From NCBI RefSeq assembly GCF_000936425.1, contig NZ_AVFK01000007.1, forward strand, positions 124,001 through 188,000: DNA of 64,000 nucleotides, in the 5' to 3' direction. Both the position numbers and the translations under genes were made by a program. The DNA is from Skermanella aerolata KACC 11604. Its GTDB lineage: Bacteria; Pseudomonadota; Alphaproteobacteria; Azospirillales; Azospirillaceae. This document shows positions 51,056 to 59,553 of this stretch, piece after piece. Each line of letters opens with the position of its first letter. Within the stretch, counting starts at the first letter, position 1. Under the pieces are notes generated by a model. It ran no database searches. It saw only the letters and a list, made by a program, of their open reading frames with translations, and was not told where the DNA came from.

Positions 51056-52348
51056 ATGACCGATGCCTCCCTAGCCGCGCGCGGCGCCGCCCTCGACCTG
51101 CTCGAAACGGTCCTGCGCAAGAAGATCCCGCTCGATGACGCGTTCGACGCGCACGAGGGGCTTGACGCGCTCGAACCGCGCGACCGCGGCTTCGTCCGGC
51201 TGATGGTCGCAACCGTGCTGCGCCGGCTCGGCCAGATCGACGCGCTGATCACCGAGACGCTGACCAAGCCCGACCCGATCAAGGCCGGAGTGCTCGACAT
51301 CCTGCGGCTTGGTGCCGCCCAGCTCGTCTTCCTCGACACGCCGGCCCATGCCGCCGTCGATACCTCCGTCGCCATCGCGGAGCAGCGCGGTCTTCAGCAC
51401 TACAAGGGCCTGATCAACGCCGTCCTGCGCCGGGTCTCGCGCGAAGGCGCCGACATCGTGAAAAAGCAGGACGCCGGCCGGCTCAATACGCCGGACTGGC
51501 TGTGGCTGGCGTGGCGGACGGCCTACGGCACGCCGCGCACGCGCGGCATCGTCGAGGCGAACCTGGTCGAGGCGCCGCTCGACCTCACCGCCAAGTCCAA
51601 CCCCCATGAATGGGCGACGAAGCTGGACGGCACCGTGCTGCCGACCGGCACGGTCCGGCGAGCCAGCGGCGGGCAGGTCTCCGAACTGCCCGGCTACGAC
51701 GACGGCGCCTGGTGGGTTCAGGACGCCGCCGCCGCATTGCCGGCCAAGCTGTTCGGCGACATCGCGGGCAAGACCGTCTACGACCTGTGCGCGGCGCCCG
51801 GCGGCAAGACCGCCCAGCTCGCGGCGGCCGGCGCCAAGGTGACCTCGCTCGACCGCTCGGAACGGCGCCTGCGCCGGCTGACCGCCAATTTGGAGCGGCT
51901 CAACCTGTGGGCCGACACGCTGACCGCCGATGCCGCGACCTGGAAGCCGGACGAGCTGGCCGACGCCGTCCTGCTCGACGCGCCCTGCTCCGCGACCGGC
52001 GCCATCCGACGCCATCCCGACATCATGCGGCTGAAGTCCCAGGAAGACGTGACCAAGCTGGCCGGCGCCCAGCGCCGCCTGCTCGCCCATGCGGTCGATC
52101 TGGTCAAGCCGGGCGGCACGCTGATCTACTGCACCTGCTCGCTCCAGCCGGAAGAGGGCGAACAGCGGATCGCCCATCTGCTGTCCACCGGAGCGCAAGT
52201 CGACCGGTCGCCGGTAACTCCCGACGAACTCGGCGGCCTGTCCGAACTGATCAACGAGAACGGCGAAGTCCGCACGCTGCCGGGCCAATTGGCGGAACTT
52301 GGCGGGATCGACGGCTTCTTCATCGCACGGCTGGTCAAGCGGACATGA
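51056..52348 (+). CDS. rsmB: 16S rRNA (cytosine-967-C5)-methyltransferase
   Basis: A 430-residue RNA methyltransferase. An N-terminal NusB-like RNA-binding domain (to about residue 140, with AAQLVFLDTPAHAAVDTSVAIAE) precedes the catalytic domain. That domain has SAM motif I DLCAAPGGKTAQL, the LLDAPCSATGAIRRHPD motif with the release cysteine, and the catalytic cysteine in IYCTCSLQPEEGE. The ATG at 51056 gives the standard length (E. coli 429); an ATG at 50975 would add 27 atypical residues. It begins the conserved rsmB-rpe-heparinase-purH run. Confidence 0.93.
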   Translation: MTDASLAARGAALDLLETVLRKKIPLDDAFDAHEGLDALEPRDRGFVRLMVATVLRRLGQIDALITETLTKPDPIKAGVLDILRLGAAQLVFLDTPAHAAVDTSVAIAEQRGLQHYKGLINAVLRRVSREGADIVKKQDAGRLNTPDWLWLAWRTAYGTPRTRGIVEANLVEAPLDLTAKSNPHEWATKLDGTVLPTGTVRRASGGQVSELPGYDDGAWWVQDAAAALPAKLFGDIAGKTVYDLCAAPGGKTAQLAAAGAKVTSLDRSERRLRRLTANLERLNLWADTLTADAATWKPDELADAVLLDAPCSATGAIRRHPDIMRLKSQEDVTKLAGAQRRLLAHAVDLVKPGGTLIYCTCSLQPEEGEQRIAHLLSTGAQVDRSPVTPDELGGLSELINENGEVRTLPGQLAELGGIDGFFIARLVKRT

Positions 52349-52456
52349 CGCGGGGAAAAGATAGTCCCGTCGACTTAACGCAATTCTCACCTGCATCCGG
52401 CAGGATCATGTGTGATCTTGCGCACACCCCACCCGACTTGGTAGGACTGTTTTGCC

Positions 52457-53119
52457 ATGCAACATTCGACACTGATCGCACCGTCCATCCTGTCGGCTGA
52501 CTTCGCCCGCTTGGGAGAGGAAGTGCGCGCGGTCGACGCGGCTGGCGCCGACTATATCCACATCGATGTGATGGACGGGCACTTCGTCCCCAACATCACC
52601 ATCGGTCCCGCCGTCGTCGCGGCCCTGCGGCCCCATACCGCTAAGGTGTTCGACGTCCACCTGATGATCTCGCCGGTCGATCTCTTCATCGCCGACTTCG
52701 CCAAGGCCGGCGCCGACATCATCACGGTCCATCCGGAAGCGGGCGCCCATACCCACCGCACCATCCAGCTCATCAAGTCGCTCGGCAAGAAGGCCGGGAT
52801 CTCGCTGAACCCGGCGACGCCGGTCGAAGCGGTCGATTACCTAATCGACGATCTCGACCTGATTCTGGTGATGAGCGTCAATCCCGGCTTCGGCGGGCAG
52901 AGCTTCATCCGCTCGCAGCTCGATAAGATCCGGGCGCTGCGCCGCCGGATCGACGAGAGCGGGCGGCAGATCGACCTGGAAGTCGACGGAGGCATCAATT
53001 TCGATACCTCGGCCGCCGCGATCGAGGCCGGCGCCGACGTCCTTGTCGCGGGCACGGCGACGTTCACCGGCGGGGCGGATGCCTATGCCGGCAATATCCG
53101 CCGCCTGCGGGGTGCCTGA
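52457..53119 (+). CDS. rpe: ribulose-phosphate 3-epimerase
   Basis: A 220-residue TIM-barrel enzyme interconverting ribulose-5-phosphate and xylulose-5-phosphate. Visible family motifs are [13 protein letters not shown], the metal and catalytic segments [14 protein letters not shown] and [22 protein letters not shown], and the C-terminal phosphate site [17 protein letters not shown]. It lies between rsmB and the heparinase-like gene. Confidence 0.95.
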   Translation: MQHSTLIAPSILSADFARLGEEVRAVDAAGADYIHIDVMDGHFVPNITIGPAVVAALRPHTAKVFDVHLMISPVDLFIADFAKAGADIITVHPEAGAHTHRTIQLIKSLGKKAGISLNPATPVEAVDYLIDDLDLILVMSVNPGFGGQSFIRSQLDKIRALRRRIDESGRQIDLEVDGGINFDTSAAAIEAGADVLVAGTATFTGGADAYAGNIRRLRGA

Positions 53120-53125
53120 GGCGGC

Positions 53126-54787
53126 ATGACGAGCCAGCGCGACACCCTAGGCTGGCTGAAGCAGGGCGCGCGGGCGTTCGCCTTCGGCAACCCCCTCTAC
53201 GGCCTGACGCTGGGCGGCCGGGGCGTCACCGGACTTGCGGCGGTGCCGAACGATCCGTGGCCGGGCGACTCCGACATGGGCGCCGCCATCATGGACGGCG
53301 TCTTCCCCTTCGGCGGCGACGTGATGCAGGCCGAAGAGCCGGTCTGGGTGCCGGCGCTCGGCTATGGCCGGACGTGGATCGCCTGCATGAACAGCTTCGA
53401 CTGGCTGCGCGACCTGCGCGCCGTCGGCGGCGACGTGGCGCGGCGGCAGGCCCGGACGCTGATCACAAGCTGGCTCGACCAGAACCATGGCTGGAACTCC
53501 GCATCCTGGGCGCCCGACGTGCTGGGCACGCGCATCGCCAACTGGATCGCGCAGCACGACTTCTACTGCCAGAGCGCCGACGACGCCTTCCGCTCGCGCG
53601 TGTTCGAAAGTCTGGCGCGCCAGACCACCCACCTGTCCAGGGTCGTCCCCGGCCCGCTCCAGGGTTCCTCCCTGCTCAGCGCCGTCCGCGGCCTCGCCTT
53701 CGGCGGGCTGTGCCTGCCCGGCTGCGACAAGGCGCTCGGCCAAGCCCTGAAGCTGCTGGAACGCGAGCTTCCAGCCCAGGTGCTGCCCGACGGCGGCCAT
53801 GTCGAGCGCAATCCCGAACGCCACATGCTGGTGCTGCGCCACTTGATCGACATCCGGACTGTTCTGCGCGCCGCCCGGCACGAAGTTCCGGAAGTGCTCC
53901 AGCACGCCATCGACCGTATGACCCCGGCGCTCCGCTTCTTCCGCCACGGCGACGGCGGGCTGTCGTTGTTCAACGGCGGCCGGGAAGCCGATCCCGCCAT
54001 GACCGACACGGTGCTCGCCCAGTCCGACGCACGCGGCCGTCCGCTGAAAAGCGCCCCCCATTGCGGCTTCGAGCGCATGCTGGCGGGCCGCACGACGCTG
54101 GTGATGGACACGGGCAAGGCGCCGCCGCCGGGGCTCGACACTGATGCCCATGCCGGCACGCTCAGCTTCGAGCTGACGGTCGGGCGCGAGCGGCTGATCG
54201 TCAACTGCGGCTCCCATCCCAGCCGCTTCGGCCCCTGGCGCGGCGCGCTGGCGGCGACCGCCGCCCACTCGACCCTGGCGGTGGCGGAAACCAACTCGGC
54301 CCAGGTCCTGGAACAGGGCGGTTTGGGGCGCCGGCCCGGCCGGATCACCTGCGAGCGGATCGAGGGCGACGGCGCCACGCTGGTCGAAGCGACCCATGAC
54401 GGATACGTCCGCTCCTTCGGCCTGCTGCACCGCCGCCGCCTCTATCTGGCGGACAACGGCGACGACCTGCGCGGCGAGGACACGCTGGAAGGGCCGGCAG
54501 GCACTTCCTTCGCGCTCCGCTTCCACCTGCATCCCAGCGTCACCCCGGCGGCGGTGGCCGGCGGAGACAGCGTGCTGCTGAAACTGCCCAGCGGCGCAGT
54601 CTGGCGCCTGCGCGCGGCCGGCGCCGTCCTGGAAGTGTCGGAGAGCATCTATCTCGGTGGCGGCTTCGGCGACGGCGACGAGCCACGCCGGACCAATCAG
54701 GTCGTCGTGACCGGCGACACCGTGTCCGATTCCACTCAGATCAAATGGGCGTTACGCCGCGAGAAGAAGCCGCCGCCGCAAACATAA
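53126..54787 (+). CDS. heparinase II/III family protein
   Basis: A 553-residue protein with a helical N-terminal toroid and a C-terminal beta-sandwich (GTLSFELTVGRERLIVNCGSHP and AAHSTLAVAETNSAQVL) typical of heparinase II/III-like polysaccharide lyases. It starts six bases after rpe and has no signal peptide, so it may act in the cytoplasm or be exported otherwise. The location between rpe and purH is conserved in alphaproteobacteria. The polysaccharide substrate is unknown; envelope or capsular acidic glycans are plausible. Confidence 0.87.
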   Translation: MTSQRDTLGWLKQGARAFAFGNPLYGLTLGGRGVTGLAAVPNDPWPGDSDMGAAIMDGVFPFGGDVMQAEEPVWVPALGYGRTWIACMNSFDWLRDLRAVGGDVARRQARTLITSWLDQNHGWNSASWAPDVLGTRIANWIAQHDFYCQSADDAFRSRVFESLARQTTHLSRVVPGPLQGSSLLSAVRGLAFGGLCLPGCDKALGQALKLLERELPAQVLPDGGHVERNPERHMLVLRHLIDIRTVLRAARHEVPEVLQHAIDRMTPALRFFRHGDGGLSLFNGGREADPAMTDTVLAQSDARGRPLKSAPHCGFERMLAGRTTLVMDTGKAPPPGLDTDAHAGTLSFELTVGRERLIVNCGSHPSRFGPWRGALAATAAHSTLAVAETNSAQVLEQGGLGRRPGRITCERIEGDGATLVEATHDGYVRSFGLLHRRRLYLADNGDDLRGEDTLEGPAGTSFALRFHLHPSVTPAAVAGGDSVLLKLPSGAVWRLRAAGAVLEVSESIYLGGGFGDGDEPRRTNQVVVTGDTVSDSTQIKWALRREKKPPPQT

Positions 54788-54849
54788 AAACCGCGCCATA
54801 AAAACTCCCCCTTAAACTCAGCCATAGCCTTACGCAGGATTCCGCCGTC

Positions 54850-56436
54850 ATGACCGCCGATCTCATCCGCGTCACACGAGCCCTCATTTCCGTTTCCGAC
54901 AAGACCGACCTCGTGCCGTTCGGTCAGGCGCTCGCCGCGCGCGGCGTCGAGATCCTCTCGACCGGCGGTTCCGCCCAGCAGCTTCGCGACGCCGGCGTGC
55001 CGGTGACCGAAGTCGGCGACTATACCGGCTTCCCCGAGATGATGGACGGCCGCGTCAAGACGCTGCACCCGCGCGTCCACGGCGGCATCCTGGCCCGCCG
55101 CGACCTGGAAGGCCATCTGGCCGCCATGAAGACCCACGACATCCCGCCGATCGATCTGGTGGTGGTCAACCTCTATCCGTTCGAGGCGACCGTGGCGCGC
55201 GGCGCTCCGTTCGAGGACTGCGTCGAGAACATCGACATCGGCGGCCCGGCGATGATCCGCAGCGCCGCCAAGAACCACGGCTTCGTCGCGGTGCTGACCG
55301 ACGCCTCGCAGTACGAATCGGTCCTGGCCGAACTGGACTCCAACGACGGCGCCACCTCCCTGGCGCTGCGCCGCCGGCTGGCGGCCTCGGCCTATGCCCG
55401 CACGGCGTCCTACGACGCCGCGATCAGCCAGTGGTTCGCCGGCCAGAACGACGAGACATTCCCCGCCCGCGTCACCGTCGCCGGCAGCCTGCGCCAGACG
55501 CTCCGCTACGGCGAGAACCCGCATCAGGCGGCCGCCTTCTACGTCAGCGGCGCCGATGCCCGGCCCGGCATCGCGACCGCGACCCAGCTCCAGGGCAAGG
55601 AGCTGAGCTACAACAACCTGAACGACACGGACGCCGCCTTCGAGCTGGTGGCCGAGTTCGAGAAGCCCGCCGTCGCCATCATCAAGCACGCCAATCCCTG
55701 CGGCGTCGCCGAGGGCGAGAGCCTGCTGGACGCCTATGGCCGCGCGCTGGAATGCGATCCGGTCAGCGCCTTCGGCGGCATCATCGCCCTGAACCGCACG
55801 CTGGACGCCGCTACCGCCGAGCAGATCGCGAAGCTGTTCGCCGAGGTCGTAATCGCCCCCGACGCCGACGAGGGCGCCCGGCAGTTCCTGGCGTCCAAGA
55901 AGAACCTGCGCGTCCTGCTGACCGGCGACCTGCCCGACCCGGCCGCTCCCGGCATGACGGTGCGCACCGTCGCCGGCGGCTTCCTGTTCCAGACCCGCGA
56001 CAGCGGCCGGGTGACCCTGCCCGACCTGAAGGTCGTGACCAAGCGGGCACCGACCGATCAGGAACTCTCCGACCTGCTGTTCGCCTTCCGCGTCGCCAAG
56101 CACGTCAAGTCCAACGCCATCGTCTACGCCAAGGCGGGCGCCACGGTCGGCGTCGGCGCCGGCCAGATGAGCCGGGTCGACAGCTCACGCATTGCGGCCT
56201 GGAAGTCCGCCGACGCCGCTAAGGCGGCCGGCCGCGAGCAGGCCGGCACCATTGGCTCGGTCGTGGCAAGCGATGCCTTCTTCCCCTTCGCCGACGGGTT
56301 GCTGGCCGCCGCCGACGCGGGCGCCACCGCGATCATCCAGCCCGGCGGCTCGATGCGCGATGCCGAGGTGATCGCGGCGGCGGACGAGCGCGGCCTCGCC
56401 ATGGTCTTCACCGGCATGCGCCACTTCCGCCACTAA
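54850..56436 (+). CDS. purH: bifunctional AICAR transformylase / IMP cyclohydrolase
   Basis: A 528-residue enzyme for the last two steps of IMP synthesis. The N-terminal IMP cyclohydrolase domain shows [16 protein letters not shown] and [18 protein letters not shown]. The AICAR transformylase domain from about residue 200 has [14 protein letters not shown], the catalytic pair K-H in [10 protein letters not shown], and a C-terminal [20 protein letters not shown]. Length matches the family. A strong terminator follows. Confidence 0.97.
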   Translation: MTADLIRVTRALISVSDKTDLVPFGQALAARGVEILSTGGSAQQLRDAGVPVTEVGDYTGFPEMMDGRVKTLHPRVHGGILARRDLEGHLAAMKTHDIPPIDLVVVNLYPFEATVARGAPFEDCVENIDIGGPAMIRSAAKNHGFVAVLTDASQYESVLAELDSNDGATSLALRRRLAASAYARTASYDAAISQWFAGQNDETFPARVTVAGSLRQTLRYGENPHQAAAFYVSGADARPGIATATQLQGKELSYNNLNDTDAAFELVAEFEKPAVAIIKHANPCGVAEGESLLDAYGRALECDPVSAFGGIIALNRTLDAATAEQIAKLFAEVVIAPDADEGARQFLASKKNLRVLLTGDLPDPAAPGMTVRTVAGGFLFQTRDSGRVTLPDLKVVTKRAPTDQELSDLLFAFRVAKHVKSNAIVYAKAGATVGVGAGQMSRVDSSRIAAWKSADAAKAAGREQAGTIGSVVASDAFFPFADGLLAAADAGATAIIQPGGSMRDAEVIAAADERGLAMVFTGMRHFRH

Positions 56437-56455
56437 AAACCGGATCGGTCCCAAA

Positions 56456-56494
56456 CGAAAACGGGCGGCAGGATCACCCTGCCGCCCGTTTTCG
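56456..56494. terminator. bidirectional terminator between purH and cytochrome c gene
   Basis: A 17-base-pair perfect stem (56456-56472 with 56478-56494) has a five-base loop. The arms begin CGAAAACGGG and end CCCGTTTTCG, so each strand has an A-tract and a T-tract. It serves purH on the plus strand and the cytochrome gene on the minus strand. Confidence 0.88.
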
Positions 56495-56517
56495 CATCCG
56501 CGTATCCGACGGTTACT

Positions 56518-56901
56518 TCACTTCAGCGCCTTCAGGAAATCGATCAGCTCGTCCTGCTTCGCCTTGTCGGTGATGGCGACGTGGCGCATGCGGGTTCCGG
56601 GGATGAACGCGTCGTTACCGGAAATCCACTTGCGCAGGTTGTCCTCGTTCCAGACGATTCCGGACTTCTGAACAGCTTCGGAATAGGCGAAGCGCGGCAC
56701 CGTGCCGGCGGAACGGCCGTAGACGCCGATCAGCGTCGGGCCGAAGGCGTTGGCGGAGGTATCCAGCGAATGGCACGACGCGCATTGATGGAACGGATGG
56801 CTGTCCGAAACCGGCTTGGTCTCGGCAAACGCCTGGCTCGCGCCGAGCGAGCACGCGGCAGCCAGCATCGGCCCCATCAATCTGAGGGCCAGCAGCTTCA
56901 T
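56518..56901 (-). CDS. class I c-type cytochrome
   Basis: A 127-residue periplasmic monoheme cytochrome. The signal peptide (LALRLMGPMLAAACSLGASQAFA) is followed by the heme motif C40-A-S-C43-H44, and the distal methionine ligand is probably M105 in IPGTRMRHV. The GPTLIGVYGRSAGTVPRFAYS segment is that of cytochrome c2/c550-type electron carriers. Partner oxidase or dehydrogenase is not evident; the nearby quinoprotein oxidase operon does not normally need one. Confidence 0.9.
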   Translation of the reverse strand: MKLLALRLMGPMLAAACSLGASQAFAETKPVSDSHPFHQCASCHSLDTSANAFGPTLIGVYGRSAGTVPRFAYSEAVQKSGIVWNEDNLRKWISGNDAFIPGTRMRHVAITDKAKQDELIDFLKALK

Positions 56902-57323
56902 GGTGATTGTCCCCTTTCACAGGTTGCCGCGGCAGTATAAGTCCGGGCCGGACGGCGGATAATAGTACCAAGGAATGAAGGGTTATTCGCGCCACGCGAC
57001 GTTATGCGGCATTGGCGACCTGATCCCACGGCATCGACCGAGTCGGAGGGACGGCGCCCCCCGCCCTGCCCTTCACCGCATATCGCCGTACCACCAGGGC
57101 AAATTTCAATGCACGGCAGGGCCGAACCTGCACACGCCAATATTTAATGATTACAAAACTTAAACAATAAGCGAATCGATTTGAGAGTTTCTCTTCACGT
57201 ATTTACACTTCACCATAAGACAAGAGCTGCCGCATCCGCATACCCAAGTACCCGTGGATACTGCTCCTTTTGTTGCTCTTTCATTGCATCTTCTGATTTA
57301 TTGATCTTCGGGAGACTATAATC
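56902..57323. other. intergenic region between cytochrome c and heme-binding-like genes
   Basis: About 420 bases between divergent genes. The left half is GC-rich with no credible gene. The right half (57140-57320) turns AT-rich (ATATTTAATGATTACAAAAC, CACGTATTTACACTTCACC), as for promoters, and ends in CGGGAGACTATAATC just before the next ATG. I see no RNA gene or repeat. Confidence 0.4.
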
Positions 57324-58262
57324 ATGACCGCTGTGGACGCCCCTGTTAAGTCCCCTCTTCCCAAGCACGTCCCCCTGAATCTCGCCGACGCGAAATCCGT
57401 CGACTCCCTGGGTCCGCTGGCGGCTCTGCTCGGCAAATGGTCCGGCATCGGCTGGAACATGATCGCCGTACCGAACGGCAACGGCGGCTTCGAGCTTCTG
57501 GTCAACGAAATCGACGAGACGATCACCTTCACCGCGATCGAAGCACTCGTCCCCAACCGCAGCAACGGCGGCGGCACGATGCTGCTGGCGGGCGTCAGCT
57601 ATGACGTCAAGGTGACCGACGCAACGGAGGGGCCGAACTTCGGCAACCTGCTGCACGTCGAAAACGGCATGTGGCTGTGGCCGACCAATCTCGGACCGGA
57701 AGTCACCGACACCACGGCCACGGACGAGATCTTCACGCCTGATACCGTCGTCCGGATCGCCACCGTTCCCCACGGCAACTCGCTGGTCGCGATCGGCCCG
57801 TTCAGCAAGTTCAAGGGAGCGCCGAAGATCCCTAACATTTCGGGACTGCCGACACCGGTGAAGGGAGCTCTGAATGGCTATAGCGAAAGCTACCGGGGCA
57901 AGCGCGGCAACTTCGATCCGCAGCAACCCAACAGCTTCCTGATCGACCAAAACAAGAAGGCCGACATCGTGTCGACGCTGGCGCTGTCGGTCACGACCTC
58001 CGACGACGTCGACGGCGGCATCGTCAACATCCCGTTCATCCGCCAATACGCCGACGCCAAGGCGCTGGCGAGCACCTTCTGGGTCGAGACCGTCAAGGAC
58101 GCGACCACCGGGGAGCTGTCGCAGCAGCTTCAGTATTCCCAGACGGTCGACATCTATTTCCACAAGCACTTCGATGAGACGCCCGGCCTGATCAAGTGGC
58201 CGCACGTCACCGTCAACACCCTCGCATTCGTCAACGAGCCGGTGCCAGTGGTGGTGGACTAA
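57324..58262 (+). CDS. putative heme-binding beta-barrel protein
   Basis: A 312-residue protein without signal peptide. Near residue 33 is LAALLGKWSGIGWNMIA, similar to the opening strand of lipocalin-like/nitrobindin (THAP4-like) heme-binding barrels (LGxWxGxG). The rest alternates short hydrophobic strands and turns, with a conserved-looking YSESYRGKRGNFDPQQPNSFLIDQN segment in the middle. An H-x-H pair occurs near the C-terminus (YFHKHFDE). It sits beside the LodA-type operon, convergent with lodB, so a functional link is possible. Family assignment is tentative. Confidence 0.4.
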   Translation: MTAVDAPVKSPLPKHVPLNLADAKSVDSLGPLAALLGKWSGIGWNMIAVPNGNGGFELLVNEIDETITFTAIEALVPNRSNGGGTMLLAGVSYDVKVTDATEGPNFGNLLHVENGMWLWPTNLGPEVTDTTATDEIFTPDTVVRIATVPHGNSLVAIGPFSKFKGAPKIPNISGLPTPVKGALNGYSESYRGKRGNFDPQQPNSFLIDQNKKADIVSTLALSVTTSDDVDGGIVNIPFIRQYADAKALASTFWVETVKDATTGELSQQLQYSQTVDIYFHKHFDETPGLIKWPHVTVNTLAFVNEPVPVVVD

Positions 58263-58301
58263 GCCAGGGGCCGAAGAGATTGACCTATGTGGACAGTGTT
58301 T

Positions 58302-58358
58302 GTTGGGCCACGGCCCAACCTACAGGCTCCTGCTTCGTAGGTTGGGCCGTGGCCCAAC
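58302..58358. repeat. REP-type palindrome pair, class 2
   Basis: Two 22-base units at 58302-58323 and 58337-58358 are exact reverse complements, 13 bases apart. Each is a hairpin with stem GTTGGGCC / GGCCCAAC, and the CTAC and GTAG heads face inward, just as in the class 1 pairs at 15 and 21.9 kb. It lies between the convergent heme-binding-like and LodB-like genes, where it could also act as a terminator. Confidence 0.85.
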
Positions 58359-58395
58359 ACTTGCCTACCGCCGGTCAAACTCTTCGGCTCAAGCC

Positions 58396-59526
58396 TTAAG
58401 CATCCCCAAGCTTGGTGCGCTCGCGCCGGTGCCTCCAGAAGGGGGCATCGGGCCAGCGGGCTTCCAGGTCGTAGAAGTAGTTCCGGTTGCCGGCATAATC
58501 CCCGAACCGCGCCGCGATCCCCTCGGCATAGCCCGACGTCTCGACCGCTTCCCCCCGCTCGATCAGCCCGGCGACGGCCGCAGCCGCCGCCATCGCATCC
58601 ACGAACGCCTTGTGGATACCCTGCGACGACAGCGGGTCATAGGTGGAGGCGGCGTCCCCCACCGCCAGCCAGTCGGCGCCCGCCGGACAATCCAGCAGGA
58701 ACGACGGCGTCGGCCAGACCCGCAGGGTGTCCGGCATCAGCACGGCCCCCGCGACGTCGCCGGCGACGTGCCGCGTCGTCGCCAGCCTTTCCATCCACGC
58801 CAAGGGCTGGTCCAGCCCACCCTCCTTCAGCAGGGCGGCATCGGTCGCCAGCGCCGCGACATGCTCCCCGGCGGGCAACCGGGCCGCGTACCACCAGCCG
58901 TACTCGACCGCTTCCAGCAGCGTCAGATGCGACCCGCGCGACCCGTCGGGCACATGGAAGAAGCCAGCGGCCACGACCATCTGGTCCAGCCGCCGGCGGC
59001 CGGCCCCGCGCTGATGGGCGAACAGCCCCCGCGCCCCCGTGGCATCGACCACGAAGCGCGCAGTCAGCGCCGTCACGGCACCGTCACCCCCTACCAGCCG
59101 CAGCCGATAGCCGCCGCCGGGCATCGGCTCCGCCTTGTCGAAGCTGGTCCCGCTCAACACCCCCATCCCCAGCCCGTCGCTCCGGGACAGCAGGAACGCG
59201 TCGAAGCGCCGCCGGTCGAGGTGCCATCCCTGACCGTGCGGGTTGTAGAGATAGTCGTTGTAGCCCAGCCGGTTGTCGCCCCAGGCGGAGCGGCTGCCCA
59301 GGCAGGGCTCGTGCCCTTCGGCCACGAAATCGTCCCAGATCCCGAGCGTGCGGAACATCAGCCCGGTATCCGGCGGGATGCTCTCCCCGATCCGTCGAAC
59401 CTCATGGGTGCCGGCTTCGATGACCAGGACATCGCGGATGCCCTGGCGGTGGAGCGCCAGTGCCGTGGCGCAGCCGGCAGGACCGCCGCCAAGAATGGCG
59501 ACGGTCCTGTCATGATGGGTTGTCAT
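58396..59526 (-). CDS. FAD-dependent oxidoreductase, LodB-like quinone-cofactor maturation protein
   Basis: A 376-residue flavoprotein. The ADP-binding loop is ILGGGPAGCATALALHRQG (residues 11-29), the GD motif is WLAVGDAASTYDPLSSQGIH near 290-310, and RRIGESIPP near 43 is shared with tryptophan-halogenase-like and LodB/GoxB proteins. It is 27 bases downstream of the LodA-like gene. LodB and GoxB are flavoproteins required to form the cysteine tryptophylquinone of their LodA/GoxA partner, and this is the likely role here. Alone it could be read as a generic FAD monooxygenase; the neighbour decides the call. Confidence 0.8.
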   Translation of the reverse strand: MTTHHDRTVAILGGGPAGCATALALHRQGIRDVLVIEAGTHEVRRIGESIPPDTGLMFRTLGIWDDFVAEGHEPCLGSRSAWGDNRLGYNDYLYNPHGQGWHLDRRRFDAFLLSRSDGLGMGVLSGTSFDKAEPMPGGGYRLRLVGGDGAVTALTARFVVDATGARGLFAHQRGAGRRRLDQMVVAAGFFHVPDGSRGSHLTLLEAVEYGWWYAARLPAGEHVAALATDAALLKEGGLDQPLAWMERLATTRHVAGDVAGAVLMPDTLRVWPTPSFLLDCPAGADWLAVGDAASTYDPLSSQGIHKAFVDAMAAAAAVAGLIERGEAVETSGYAEGIAARFGDYAGNRNYFYDLEARWPDAPFWRHRRERTKLGDA

Positions 59527-59553
59527 GCTTTCCCAGCGACCACTGACGGCAAC

